Origin: Buddleja alternifolia
Lineage: Eukaryota > Streptophyta > Magnoliopsida > Lamiales > Scrophulariaceae
Reading direction: 5' to 3'
Assembly (NCBI GenBank): GCA_019426215.1
Contig: CM033399.1
Location: forward strand, 36,403,022 to 36,467,021
DNA length: 64,000 bases
The notes below the pieces were generated by a model. That model was not told where the DNA came from. It ran no database searches and worked only from the letters and a program-made list of their open reading frames with translations. Positions 11,781 to 22,671 of the stretch are shown here, in pieces (positions within the stretch are counted from its first letter, which is position 1; every line of letters begins with the position of its first letter). The translations under genes were made by a program, and so were the position numbers.

Positions 11781-12080
11781 GGGAAAATTTCACTTTTGGT
11801 CCCCCAGTTTTACACAAAATCCGATTTTGGTCCCCCAGTTACCGCTCTCATCAAATGTCGTCCCTCAGTTATCACTTTTTAATCAATTTTGGTCCCTCCA
11901 TCAATTTTTGGGGTCAATTGAAATATCAAAAATTGTATTTTGCACCCCAAAAAAAATTATGATAATTTTCACCCCAAAAAAAGAATAACTAACAAATTTC
12001 ACCCTTTTATCATATTTTTAATAATGATATATTTACATATTTTTTAATTATGCATGAAATAAGGCATGTTAAGATATATT
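11781..12080 (+). repeat. Left terminal inverted repeat of Pack-MULE
   Basis: Matches the complement of the right end almost base for base from GGGAAAATTTCACTTTTGG through the TGAAATATCAAAAATTG region and on to TGCATGAAATAAGGCATGTT. It holds an extra AT-rich insertion of roughly 35 bp (about 12011-12046) that the right repeat lacks. Mutator termini often carry promoters; no defined promoter motif is claimed here. Confidence 0.88.
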
Positions 12081-12142
12081 AAAATGTATAGGCATTATTT
12101 GTAACATGTCTTATTTCAATGAAATAAGACATGTTAATAGAA

Positions 12143-12882
12143 ATGGATTCTCCATCAGAGATGCTACCTCCCCCTCCACCTCCTCCAGTGCTGCCATCAA
12201 ACTTTGTACCACAGAAAGCTGCTCCTCTGATTAAGCGTCTTCCGATTGCGAGGCGTGGATTTGGTTCTAGAGGCCAAAATATTCCTCTCATTACCAATCA
12301 TTTCAATGTTTCTATTTCCAAGACTGATGGCTATTTCTACCACTACAGTGTATGCAATCCTTATCCTTTGCTCTGTTTTTACTTATTATTAATAATGGAA
12401 ACTGAATGCTAATTAGAATGTTGGCTTTTGTTTTAAAGTTTCAATGAAATATGAAGATGATAGCCGTGTTGATGCAAAAGGCATTGGGAGAAAGATAATG
12501 GATAAGCTCTGTCAGACCTATAAAGTCGAGCTAGATGGCAAACATTTTGCCTATGATGGTGTGAAGTGCTTGTTTACGGTTGGTCCATTGCCGCAAAACA
12601 AGTTTGAGTTTACTGTCATTTTGGAGGACATGCCATCAAATAGGTAAATATAATGATATATATGTCTATTAGTATATTAATATTTACTTAATAGTTGTCC
12701 TCTGTTTGTTCTTTCAGGCTATATTTATGTATCCTTTATATTGTTATTGCAGGAATGTTGGGAGTGGAAGCCCTGGAGCAGATGGCAGCCCTGATGGAGT
12801 TGATAGGAAAAGATCAAAGAGACAGCCTCGTACCAAGACATACAAAGTGGCTATAAACTACGCTGCAAAAATCCCGATGCAA
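12143..12882 (+). pseudogene. Captured Argonaute (AGO4/6/9 clade) N-terminal fragment
   Basis: Exon 1 (12143 to about 12350) reads MDSPSEMLPPPPPPP, then LPIARRGFGSRGQ and TNHFNVSI, ending at a HYS motif. Exon 2 (about 12438-12643) has GIGRKIMDKLCQTY, KHFAYDGVKCLFTVGPLP and EFTVILEDMPSNR. Exon 3 (12753-12882) has SPDGVDRKRSKRQPRTKTY and AAKIPMQ. This is the AGO4-type N-terminal domain, upstream of PAZ and PIWI. Intron 2 keeps GTAAAT and TTGCAG borders; the first junction is not cleanly canonical. AGO4-clade proteins bind 24-nt siRNAs in RNA-directed DNA methylation; this fragment lacks both siRNA-binding and slicer domains. The homology stops at IPMQ, where inverted-repeat sequence begins. AGO4 versus AGO6/9 cannot be settled by eye. 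Confidence 0.92.
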
Positions 12883-13146
12883 ATATATCTTAACATGTCT
12901 TATTTCATGCATAAATAAAAGGGTGAAATTCGTTAGTTATTCTTTTTTTGGGTGGAAATTATCATAATTTGTATTTTTGGGGTGCAAAATACAATTTTTG
13001 ATATTTCAATTGACCCAAAAAATTGACGGAGGGACCAAAATTGATTAAAAAGTGATAACTGAGGGACGACATTTGATGAGAGCGGTAACTGGGGGACCAA
13101 AATCGAATTTTGTGTAAAACTGGGGGACCAAAAGTGAAATTTTCCC
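12883..13146 (+). repeat. Right terminal inverted repeat of Pack-MULE
   Basis: Begins immediately after the Argonaute homology with ATATATCTTAACATGTC and ends GAAATTTTCCC before the TAATTTTTC duplication. It is the reverse complement of the left repeat with only scattered differences, apart from the insertion in the left copy. Confidence 0.88.
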
Positions 13147-13155
13147 TAATTTTTC

Positions 13156-13935
13156 CTTATTATTTTCTATCTACATGAACTAACCCGAAAATGATTCAAG
13201 AACTAAATGAGTCCAAACATCTCTATTACCACATGAAATTGCTGTAAGTTTTATAGTGCTTTCCTATGGGTTAAAAAAAATTCTCAATCAATCAAGTATA
13301 TTTTCTTAGAGCAAACCTATATTAAAATATTATTATTTCCTGTAATTTAGATAACAAAACGAATTGTTAAGCTTTTTATTTTTCTACCTCACAGATCCCA
13401 AACATGATCTTTCCTTGCCAAAATGATTAATCATTTGTGAGATTAATATTGATTAATTCTAAGATTGTCAGTTGTACTCTTCATAGCTTATCAAAATTAT
13501 TAATCCAATCACAAACTTTAAATTCTTAATGATATTAGGAATACCGTAAAAAAATTAAATGGACCGATCGCTCTAAGAATATATATGTTTTTCTTAAAAA
13601 AATAGGAGTTAGTATATTTTTTTAATAATTAAGAGGGAGTATTGAAAAACATACATCTCAAACATTTAGATAACTTGGTGATTGGATGATAACTATGAAT
13701 ATCTCAACTTGCAAAAGAGTTATTCGGCGTGAAACTTTCTTCTCTATGCTTCAGCTTTCGAACCGTATCACTCCTCAATCCTGAAAAGAAATGTAATGTA
13801 TAACCCACAAGTTAAACATAAATGTAAATAGCTAGGTGATAGTAAAAAGTGGTAATAATACAATCGATCAAACCAAAGAGAATTAATTATCGAAACAAAA
13901 AAAAGCAAAGAGAACTTATTTACCCTCCCACCCAC
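13156..13935. other. AT-rich intergenic DNA
   Basis: No coding region or delimited element seen. It separates the Pack-MULE from the damaged left end of the CACTA element. The 5' half of the gypsy element and the left CACTA terminus would be expected near its right end but are absent. Confidence 0.55.
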
Positions 13936-13938
13936 CCC

Positions 13939-14170
13939 AAAACCGCTGTCGAAAAACCAAATAGGGTCCCTGAAAACCGCTATCATAGGGTCCACCTATG
14001 ACAACGGTTCTCACGAAACCGCTGTCGAAAAACCAAATAAAAATAAAAATAAAGGACATGTGACAGCGGTTCTTCCGAAAACCGCTGTCACAGGATCAAC
14101 TGTGACAGCGGTTCTTCCGTAACCGCTGTCACAGCCTGTGACAGCAGTTACGGAAGAACCGCTGTCATAA
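13939..14170. repeat. Left subterminal repeat array of CACTA element
   Basis: At least eight copies of AACCGCTGTC or its complement GACAGCGGTT occur, several as closely spaced inverted pairs. In CACTA elements such motifs bind the TnpA-type protein. It includes a near-perfect 32-bp-arm palindrome at 14103-14167. Confidence 0.85.
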
Positions 14171-14496
14171 GCACAAATTTTTTTTATTATTTTTTTTAAT
14201 TATTTATTGCCCTGTCATGCTGTACAGTAATATGCAATAAACCAATTAACCAACAAATTTCAACTAACAACAAAACATATTCAACATAAACAAACATCAC
14301 CCCAAAGTTCAATATTACCATCTCTTTCGTCCAACAATAAAATGTTATAATCTCCAACAAAATATACAATCAACTAATTAAATTACTAATGACCTTCCGA
14401 AATACAATAAATCAAATCTCAATTTACAACAAGTCACAATGTACAAAAACTACCATTAGGATTTGAAGCCATCGACCTACAAAAGACAAAAAATAC

Positions 14497-14638
14497 AGAA
14501 GTTAGATTCATATAAATTTGGCAGATTTATTTGGCAATAATAATTTTCAAATAGAAGTAATAAATATAGAAGTTAGATTCATATAAATTTGACAGATTCA
14601 TTTGGCAATAATAATTTTCAGATAGAAGTAATAAATCA
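14497..14638. repeat. 71-bp tandem duplication inside CACTA element
   Basis: AGAAGTTAGATTCATATAAA begins at 14497 and again at 14568, with only a few substitutions between the copies. It lies downstream of the transposase remnant. Confidence 0.8.
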
Positions 14639-14980
14639 CAAAATATACAAAATTATCCTAAACCACAAAATAAACAAAATTTAATCCTCAATTAAACATA
14701 ATTAACCCCCAGCTAAACCAAATTAACCATAAAATCAATCAACCCCCTATTTCCCTTAAAATTTCTACAAAAATAGGCAAATCTCAAGAATATAAATTTT
14801 CTAGCAACTAAGTATAAATATTGAAATAAGTCTATCATACAATTATGAAATAAGTTCAAATACCTTTCATCGTTTTCTTTTTGTCGTTGGCTTAGCAGTC
14901 TTTTGCTTCCCATCGGTACGGCCATTTTTTTTAGTACGGCGACAAACTGACGGATTAATCCATATCCCCTCTTGGTGATC

Positions 14981-17900
14981 TTATCGCATATACAATTCAT
15001 CATGACTTATATCCAAGTCATCGTCACTATCAATTGATTGTGAATCACCTAATGAGATAGGATTTTCTCCATCATCTTCACTTTCTTCATAATCATCATC
15101 AATACATGTATTTTTGTTTGCCGATAAAACAATGGACCACCTCTTATCAATAGGATCGGTAACAAAAAACACTTGCTTAGCTTGTGACGCTAAAATGAAA
15201 GGTTCATCTTTGTATCCCACCTTTTCAAGGTCTACTCGAGTGAAGCCTATTTCACTATTATCGACACCATGTTTATGGTCAACCCACCTACACCCAAATA
15301 CAGGCACCCGAAACCAACTATAATCAAGCTCCCATATACGTTCAATCACCCCGTAATATGATAAATCGGCATAGATAGGATTATTATCTTTCGCACTTGA
15401 GATATGCATTGCTTGAGCTACAAGACTCACACCACTATTCTGCATTGTACTTCGTTCATCTTGGTCTTTTGGATAGAATGTGCGACCATTTATACGATAA
15501 CCTGAATAACAAAATACTAGTCTGTCCGGACCCATCGACAGTCGTGTCAATTTATTTGAAACTGAAAGTTGTGGATTCTCTTTCTGTTTCTCTTCAAAAT
15601 TCTTTCGGAACTAATCGATGAAACTCTTATTATGCTCTCTTGAAATCCAACTCTCATTTTTAATTGGATTGAATCTCCTAAGTTGGTTCTTATGCTCTTC
15701 AACATATGGGTCAACCTCATCGGTGTTGTGGAGCACATATAGGTGTGCCTGATCCCTTTGTGTAATATGAACACTAACTAATTGCTTTCCCATTAATCCG
15801 ACTCCTTCTGTTCCCCCTCCCACAACATGAGACTTTGGAAGCTCTGCAACATTAGAATCTGTCAGATACTCTGTGCAAAATGTAATGGCTTCATCAACTA
15901 TGTACCGTTCAACAATGCAACCTTCCGGTCGACTACGATTTTTCACGTAGCCTTTCAATACCTTCATGTAACGCTCAGCCGGATACATAGATCTCATAAA
16001 AGCCGGTCAACATAGTTGAGTCTCTCTAACCAAGTGAATGGGTAGATGAGTCATTATATCAAAAAAAGCAGGTGGAAAATACATTTCAAGCTCACACAAA
16101 GTGATGACAATTTGTTTTTGAAGTGCAGGAAATTGCTCAGGATCAAACACCTTGCTCCACATTGCTTTGAAGAAGAAACACAATTTAGTTATCGTGTCTC
16201 TCACCTTTTTTGGCAAAATGGCCTGTATAGCAATTGGTAGCAAATGATCCATGATTACATGACAATCGTGAGTCTTCAAGTGCTTTAGCTTCAAATCCTT
16301 CATTGATACAAGACTGCTAATGTTTGAAGAATACCCTTCTGGAACTTTCACTCCATTAAGAAACGCACGTAATGCAATTTTTTCTTTCCTGGCTAGAGTG
16401 TGAGCTGCTGGAGGCAAATAAGTACGTTTTCCCTTATTTGTTGGTGCCAATTTTTCTCTTATCTTCATTTCAACCAAGTCTAACCGTGCCTTTACGCCAT
16501 CTTTTATCTTTCCGGGCACATTTAGAAGTGTACCAATGACGCTATCAAATACATTTTTCTCAATATGCATTATATCGAGAAAATGTCTAACATGTAAAGA
16601 CGTCCAATACGACAACTCAAAGAAAATTGACCTTTTTTTCCACCCAGTTTTTGCAAGGCCACCTGCAAAAGTCTTTCCAAATTTAACCTCCAAGTCTCGT
16701 ACATTCTCAAACACTTCTTCACCAGTTAAGCACTTAGGAGCTCGGCCTTCTTCTATATTCCCATTGAAAGCTTTCTTCCACCGACGATATCGATGGTTCC
16801 GATTTAGCCATCTCCGATGCCCTTGGAATGCATATTTCTGGGAGTGTGTCAATCGATATTGATCTGTACTCTTGACACATATGGGGCATCCACATTGGCC
16901 ATGTACACCATATCCCTCAAGGTTTGCTCTTGCCGGAAAATCATTGATTGTTCCAAATAACATGACTCTGAGATTAAAATTTTCTTCTCTCAACCCGTCA
17001 TATACTTGAACACCGGTGTCCCACAACATCTTCATCCTCAATTAAAGGAGCCAAGTAGACATCTATATCATTTCCAGGTTGTTTCGGCCCAGAAATGAGT
17101 ATAGGCATCATTATATGCTCTCGCTTCATGCATCGCGATGGGGGAAAGTTGTAGATCATCAAAATCATCGGCCATGTACTATGTGAGCTACTTTGCAAGC
17201 CATGAGGGTTCATGCCATCTGTAGCCAATACAAGGCGCAGGTTTCTTGATTCTTCACCAAATTCAGGGAAATCATCATCAATCTTTTTCCATTGAGGAGA
17301 ATCTGAGGGATGTCGAATCTTGTCATCTTCAATCCTTTCTTCCAGCTTTCTATCAGCATGCCATGTCAAGTCCTTGGCTAACTCTTTACTACTGTACATG
17401 CGCTTAAATCGTGGTATTATAAGCAAATACCACATGGTTTTGACAGACGCATATCCATTCTTCTTGTACCGTGAGGCCCCACATTTTGGACAGGCCTTCA
17501 ATGATGCATAGTCAATTCTAAATAATACGCAATCGTTGAGACAGACATGTATCCTCTCATATCCCATGCCAATTGAGGTTAACATCCGTTTAGCCTCATA
17601 AGTACGATTAGGTAACACATTATCCTCAGGTAGCATGCTTTTTAATAAACCAAGCAAGTCTGTGAAACTCTTATCACTCCACCCATTGTTGGCTTTTAAC
17701 TTGTATAGGTTAAGAACTGCTTTCAATCTCGTGAATTTACTACCACTATACAGTGGTGTCTTTGAATCACTTGTCAAATTGTCAAATTTTAGGACAATTT
17801 CGCAAATCCTCCTCAATCACATTTGTCATCTCCTCCAAACGATCAGGTTCATAATCATTCATGTTGAAATCCTGTGATGGATATGATGTACCACCCAAAT

Positions 17901-18144
17901 CATCCAACGGGACACTGCTTTCACCGTGTCTTGTCCAACGTTTGTAGCTTTTATCAATTCCATTACACACCAAATGATCTTCCAACTCACGTGGACTAAT
18001 TCTCTTTCCAAAACAACAATGTAAACACGGGCAATTGATCCTAGTTCGATCTGGTGCATGGTCAACCGCAAACTTTATGAACTCTTTCACCCCTTTCTCA
18101 TACTGTTCCGACATACGATCTGCTAAAATCCAACTTCGATCCAT
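14981..18144 (-). pseudogene. CACTA tnp2 transposase (Transpos_assoc, Transposase_21, DUF4218/DUF4216), broken
   Basis: Reading leftward from the ATG at 18144, MDRSWILADRMSEQY starts a Transpos_assoc domain (to about 17790; CPCLHCCFGKR). Transposase_21 follows after a frameshift near 17800, with CPKCGASRYKK, WYLLIIPRFKRMY, LVLATDGMNPHG and GPKQPGNDIDVYL. A second frameshift near 17040 leads to VQVYDGLREENFNLR, CPICVKSTDQ, HFLDIMHIEKNVF and HDCHVIMDHLLP. A stop at about 16005 precedes MYPAERYMKVLKGYVKNR (DUF4218). A stop near 15612 precedes a DUF4216 region (GRTFYPKDQDERSTMQNSG, VFGCRWVD) and an acidic tail. Tnp2 cuts and rejoins element ends; with these breaks it cannot be made intact. Confidence 0.92.
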
Positions 18145-18540
18145 TTTGATTCTGAATTAATCAAATTAAACAATTTTATCATCAGTTGATAGTTAAATTA
18201 ATTAAATAATTTTTATTTTAATTTATTTCCCATTATTCTAGAAAAAATTCGGCAGAGTTACAACGCAAAAATTTCTACCAAGTTCTCGACTTAATCTTCA
18301 CCCGGGTAGGTTGAATCCAACAAAATTCGGATCTTACGATCCGCTAAAATCCAATTTTGATCTTAATTAATTAAATTAAACAATTTTAACATCAGTTGAG
18401 TCAAATTATTTAAACTATTTTCATTTTAATTTATTTCACGTTATCCTAGAAAAAATTCGGCAGAGTACCGACGCAAAAATTTCTACCAAGTTCTCGACTT
18501 AATCTTCCCCCAAACTTGCAACCAACAAAATTCGTATATT
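18117..18540 (-). repeat. Tandem duplication (about 210-220 bp) covering the transposase start
   Basis: GATCTGCTAAAATCC at 18117 recurs as GATCCGCTAAAATCC at 18338, and GAAAAAATTCGGCAGAG at 18241 recurs at 18449. The first copy includes the transposase initiation codon; the second has lost it. This duplicates the transposase leader and first codons. Confidence 0.85.
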
Positions 18541-18599
18541 TCAACCACAACAAACCCAATATTATAATCTTTCACCCACAACAAACCCAAAATGCCGAT

Positions 18600-18875
18600 C
18601 TTACTATAAAAATATTGATCACCAGTTGGATCACATAAAACATAATATTTCTACAAATATTGATCACCAGTTGGATCACATAAATCACATAAAACTAAAA
18701 ATAAAGCACCATTTTATAAAATATATTGATCACCAGTTGAATCACATAAAGCATCATATTTCCAACAACTACAAATATTGATCACCAGTCAGATCACATA
18801 AATCACATAAAAATATAAATAAAACATCATATTTTCAGCAACTAAGTATAAATATAGATCACCAGTTGGATCAAT
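18600..18875. repeat. Direct repeats of a GATCACCAGTTGGATCACA motif
   Basis: The motif appears about five times (near 18618, 18665, 18729, 18779 and 18857) with 40-80 bp spacing, mixed with AT-rich sequence. It lies between the transposase start and the right subterminal array. Confidence 0.75.
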
Positions 18876-18959
18876 GTACCCTAAACCACCAAATAAGCAC
18901 AATTTAATCTCAAATTCCTAGTTCCCTTAAATTTTTTAATAAATAAGCAAATTTCAAGA

Positions 18960-19300
18960 ATATACACAAATATATATACATACACCCACACATACACAAA
19001 TATATACATATACCCACACATACACAAATATATATACATATACACCTACATATACACAAATATACATACACCCACACATACACAAATATATATACATACA
19101 CCCATATATACACAAATACACTCACACATACACAAATATATATACACCCACACATACACAAATATATATACACCCACACATACACAAATATATATACATA
19201 CACCCATATATACACAAATACACTCACACATACACAAATATATATATATATACACTCATATATGCATACACCCACATATACATACATCTATATATACTCT
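18960..19300. repeat. AC/AT-rich minisatellite
   Basis: Variable units such as CACCCACACATACACAAATA repeat throughout. Apparent open frames here are translations of the repeat and are not genes. Confidence 0.9.
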
Positions 19301-19479
19301 ATGTGTGTGTATATATATATTCATATTTATCTAAAAGAAAATACCTAAACTAAATGGACCACGGCGGCGGCGGCGGAGGTGGGCGGCGGCGGAGGGTACT
19401 ATGTATATATATATATAGAGTTAATTTTATATATATATATAGAATATATACATATATATGCACACACATATATATATAT

Positions 19480-19670
19480 CTAGAAAGAGAAAGAGAGAGA
19501 GAGATACCGGAGCGACGGCTGTGGACGGCGGACGGAGCGGCAACCGGCAGCGCGAGAGAGAGAAGTAGATCGAGAGAGAAACCAAGAGATAGAGAGAGAA
19601 ATCGAGAGAGAGAAAGAAACCAAGAAGAGCGAGGACGGCGGACGGTGGTGGTGGTGGTGGTGGTGAGATA

Positions 19671-19743
<73 letters not shown>

Positions 19744-19748
19744 GTGAG

Positions 19749-19782
<34 letters not shown>

Positions 19783-19795
19783 AGAGGGGGGGCCG
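19480..19795. repeat. GA, GGT and GAGT microsatellites with GC-rich spacer
   Basis: A GGT run (19643-19665), a pure GA run (about 19673-19740) and GAGT variants (19741-19785) follow a GC-rich stretch. The open frames across them (poly-SL, poly-RE) are artefacts of the repeats. Confidence 0.92.
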
Positions 19796-19799
19796 GGTT

Positions 19800-20086
19800 G
19801 TAGAAAACCCGGCCCCTGTGCCAGCGGTTCGGCCGAACCGCTAGCACATGTACACTTTGTGGCAGCGGTTCGGTCGAACTGCTGGCATATGTACACTTTG
19901 TGGCAGCGGTTCTGACCAACCGTTGTCGCGTTCAAATTTTTTATTTTTTTTTATTTTGTTCTGACACCCATGACAGCGGTTCGGCTCGAACCGTTGTCAT
20001 AGGTCCGAACCGAGTACCCCCCTATTACAGCAGTTTTCAAATCCGTTGTCATAGGTACGTTGTAATAGGGCTTTTTTGTGGTAGTG
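19800..20086. repeat. Right subterminal array and terminal inverted repeat of CACTA element
   Basis: Copies of CAGCGGTTCGGNCGAACCG and related palindromic units recur at about 19823, 19864, 19904 and 19974. The last 19 bases (20068-20086) end TTGTGGTAGTG, the complement of a CACTACCACAA terminus. The 3 bases outside are AAA. Confidence 0.85.
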
Positions 20087-21110
20087 AAACCCATGGAAAA
20101 TATTAGTGCTATCACATTGAGAAGTGGAAAAGAAATTGAAGCACTACGCACTACGCACTCCACCGCCGGGTCATGAAATTAAAGAGGAAGAGGAGAAAGA
20201 GGCCACAAAGATTTTTCCTCATTCCACTTCTCCTTCGAAGGTAACATCTAATTCTTCTCTTGTTCCAATTATTACTATGCCCCCGTTCCCAAGTAGGTTT
20301 GCACAATCAAAAAAAGAGGAGAAAGAGAATAAGGTCTTGGAGATTTTTCGAAAGGTAGAGGTGAATATACATCTTATAGATGCTATTCGCCAAGTACCCC
20401 ACTATGCCAAATTCCTAAAAGATCTTTGCACTTCAAAACACAAGTTAAATGGGGACGAAAGGGTAAGTGTAGGGGAGAATGTCTCGGCGGTTTTTCAAAG
20501 AAAGCTACCTCAAAAATGCAAAGATACAGGTACATTTACTATTCCATGCAAGATAGATATCACCCGTTTCAACAAGGGTATGCTTGACTTAGGTGCATCC
20601 ATTAATGTCATGCACAATCTATTTATGCATCTTTGAATCTAGGAACATTAAAACAAACTGGTGTGATTATCCAATTAGCTGATAGGTCTAATGTGTATTC
20701 GGAGGAGTAATTGAGGATGTTTTATTTCAAGTGAATGAATTGGTATTTCCCGTGGATTTTTATATTTTGAACATGGAAGATGAATCGTCTCCCAATCCCA
20801 TCCCAATTTTGCTAAGTAGACCTTTTCTTACGATTTCTGGAGCTAAAATTGATTGTTATGATGGTGCTTTATCTTTGGAGTTTGATGGTGAGATTGTACG
20901 TTTCAACATCTATGAGTCTATGAGGTATCCATCCGATATAAACTCTATTTTTTTATTGATGTGATTGATCCACTTGCGCAGAAAGTCTTTGATCTTAACA
21001 GTGATGATGAGTTGTTGGTAGCTTCGATAAATCACATGGATGGAATTAAGCATGCACAATCTGCGCATAAGGAAATGTTGGAACACAAAGCACATACACT
21101 AGCAAAAGTT
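20087..21110 (+). pseudogene. Athila-like gag C-terminus and aspartic protease remnant
   Basis: The start shows ITLRSGKEIE, a conserved C-terminal gag motif. After a frame change caused by a 7-bp duplication (GCACTAC repeated, about 20142-20156) come FRKVEVNIHLIDAIRQVPHY, FLKDLCTSKHKL and GDERVSVGENVSAV. The protease-like LDLGASINVM near 20588 matches the DLGAS active-site pattern of this lineage. Another break near 20635 is followed by LVFPVDFYILNMEDE and ILLSRPFLTISGAKID (20731-20962). The remnant ends in stops by about 21118. Confidence 0.85.
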
Positions 21111-22654
21111 CCATTGTGAGATCTCGGTTGATTGAAGATGGCACGGCGAGCCAACAATGTTAAACAAATACGCTTCTTAGGAGGCAACCCAAGCGTGGCT
21201 AAAAAGCTACCTTCAGATTTGTTCTCTTTATCCCTCTCTTTTATTACTTTGTTCATGATTTATCGTTGAAAGCTTTTCAATGAGGACAATGTAATTTTTA
21301 AGTGTGGGTGAGGGGTTAAATTTGGCTCGTTTTATTTTTGCTTATTTTGTTTGAATAAGTTGGGGATTTGATTAGTTTTATGCCTTTGTGCGGATTCGAG
21401 ATATTTTAATGGTCATGAGATAAAAGCAAGCTTTTTGAGATTTCATTTCCTTGGAATATAATGATTTAGATGCCATGAGTTTGAATTAGTTGATCACTAA
21501 TGAGATAGACATATTATACTTGAAACAATATGCTTCTTGAGCTTTTATTGATACAATGATGAAACTATAAAGTGGAATTGCGGATTTTAGTAGACTATGC
21601 CAACTATGTGAGCTATTGAGTCTTTATTTTGATCAAATTTCCATGAAAATCTTCTTTCTTTCATTGTGTGTATCTTCTATGTTTATGTAATACTAGAACT
21701 AGCTTTGAATCATGTCAAGATTACATTGATATGTGGATATTTGAAGATGATAAAGGCACTTAAGATTTTAACCCACTTAACCTACAAAGCCTGCCTTACG
21801 CATAGTCATCTCTAGTGAACCCGTTTTATGATTTTGGCCTTTTTGTTGAATTAACCCGATTTATGAGCCTTCCAAGAACAAGTAGAGTTAGAAGGATGTA
21901 TTTCATGACTTTCAATAAAACGGCATGTTGAGAGTTAGTGTGTGGGTGCTTTTGATGAATGTAAAGGGTGTTATGAAATTTGTGGGAGACAAGAGCTTGA
22001 GTACCTTTGCTTCTTTATCATTTTAGCTTCGTTGTTTTGATTGGTTCGTGAAAAAAATAAAGAAAAGAAAAAGAAATGACAAAAAAAAAAGTTGAAAAGA
22101 GAAAGAGCAAAGTTTAGTCGTGAAAAATGAAAAACAAATGCATTAAGGAAACGTGAGTAAAGGATTTGTTGTTGTTAGGTTTTGGGTCCTATTTATATTG
22201 TTTACCCAAGTTTATCTCGATGCTCTACTAGTTTGTTGGACTTAGCTTTCTTACCCTTTGTTTTTCTACCCGAGCCGCAACCCCACTACAACCATGTTTA
22301 AGACTTTTAGATTCTTATGTGCTCATTTCTAAAGTAGATGAGGTTTTGGTGTATAAGAAAGCCTATAGGAATGCATTTACATAGAATGATTTGAGCGAAA
22401 AACACATTATCCCTATACAGTTGAGTGTTTTGAGAGGATTGCGGACTACTAATTTTCCAATGTTTCTACTCTTATATGTGATCATCTTGTGAATATTTGA
22501 TCAAGTTTGCCAGTGAATCATAGCTATAATGTGTGTCAATCTATCTAGTGTTTGATTATGGTTTTTGTCTCATGTCATTTTTATAATTTATCTTCCATTT
22601 TAATGAATAAAAAAGTATGCCTATCCTAATCATTGCTCGAGGACGTGCAATTAG
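21111..22654 (+). other. 3' non-coding region of the gypsy element
   Basis: No frame of note. The segment has AAGTGTGGGTGAGGGG near 21300 and a long AT-rich stretch with an A/G-rich patch (22050-22125). Such extended non-coding DNA between pol and the 3' LTR is usual for Athila/Tat-type elements. Confidence 0.6.
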
Positions 22655-22671
22655 CTAAGTGTGGGGGTGTT
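22655..22671 (+). other. Polypurine tract
   Basis: AAGTGTGGGGGTGTT lies directly before the LTR start TGATAAGTG. It is the expected primer for plus-strand cDNA synthesis. Confidence 0.75.

Larger units (their letters stand above)
11781..13146 (+). mobile_element. Pack-MULE: Mutator-like element carrying an AGO4-clade gene fragment
   Basis: A 1,366-bp element with long terminal inverted repeats (about 264-300 bp) opening GGGAAAATTTCAC and closing with its complement. It is flanked by perfect 9-bp target-site duplications TAATTTTTC (11772-11780 and 13147-13155). A 9-bp duplication with long inverted repeats is the Mutator signature. No transposase is encoded. Between the repeats are three exons and two introns of an Argonaute gene. 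Such non-autonomous elements with captured gene parts are called Pack-MULEs. The near-identity of the two inverted repeats by eye suggests a recent insertion. Confidence 0.93.
13936..20086 (-). mobile_element. CACTA (En/Spm-type) DNA transposon, decayed, left terminus missing
   Basis: The right end carries the terminal motif CACTACCACAAAAAAGCCC (complement of 20068-20086). Arrays of a CCGCTGTCA/TGACAGCGG subterminal repeat sit at both ends (13939-14170 and about 19815-20060). A minus-strand tnp2 transposase pseudogene occupies the middle. No CACTA terminus is found left of 13939, so that end is deleted or too diverged. The element abuts gypsy gag sequence at 20087, which suggests it had inserted into that retrotransposon. 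Confidence 0.85.

Noticed and set aside
18600..18875. CRISPR-like direct repeats (GATCACCAGTTGGATCACA)
   Set aside because: Only five imperfect copies with uneven AT-rich spacing, internal to a CACTA element.
18910..19287. Long minus-strand open frame rich in C, V, Y and I
   Set aside because: It is a translation of the ACACAT/ATATAC minisatellite; codon pattern and repeat period show no gene.
19350..19935. Open frames rich in Ser-Leu or Arg-Glu on both strands
   Set aside because: They come from GA, GAGT and GGT microsatellites at the CACTA right end.
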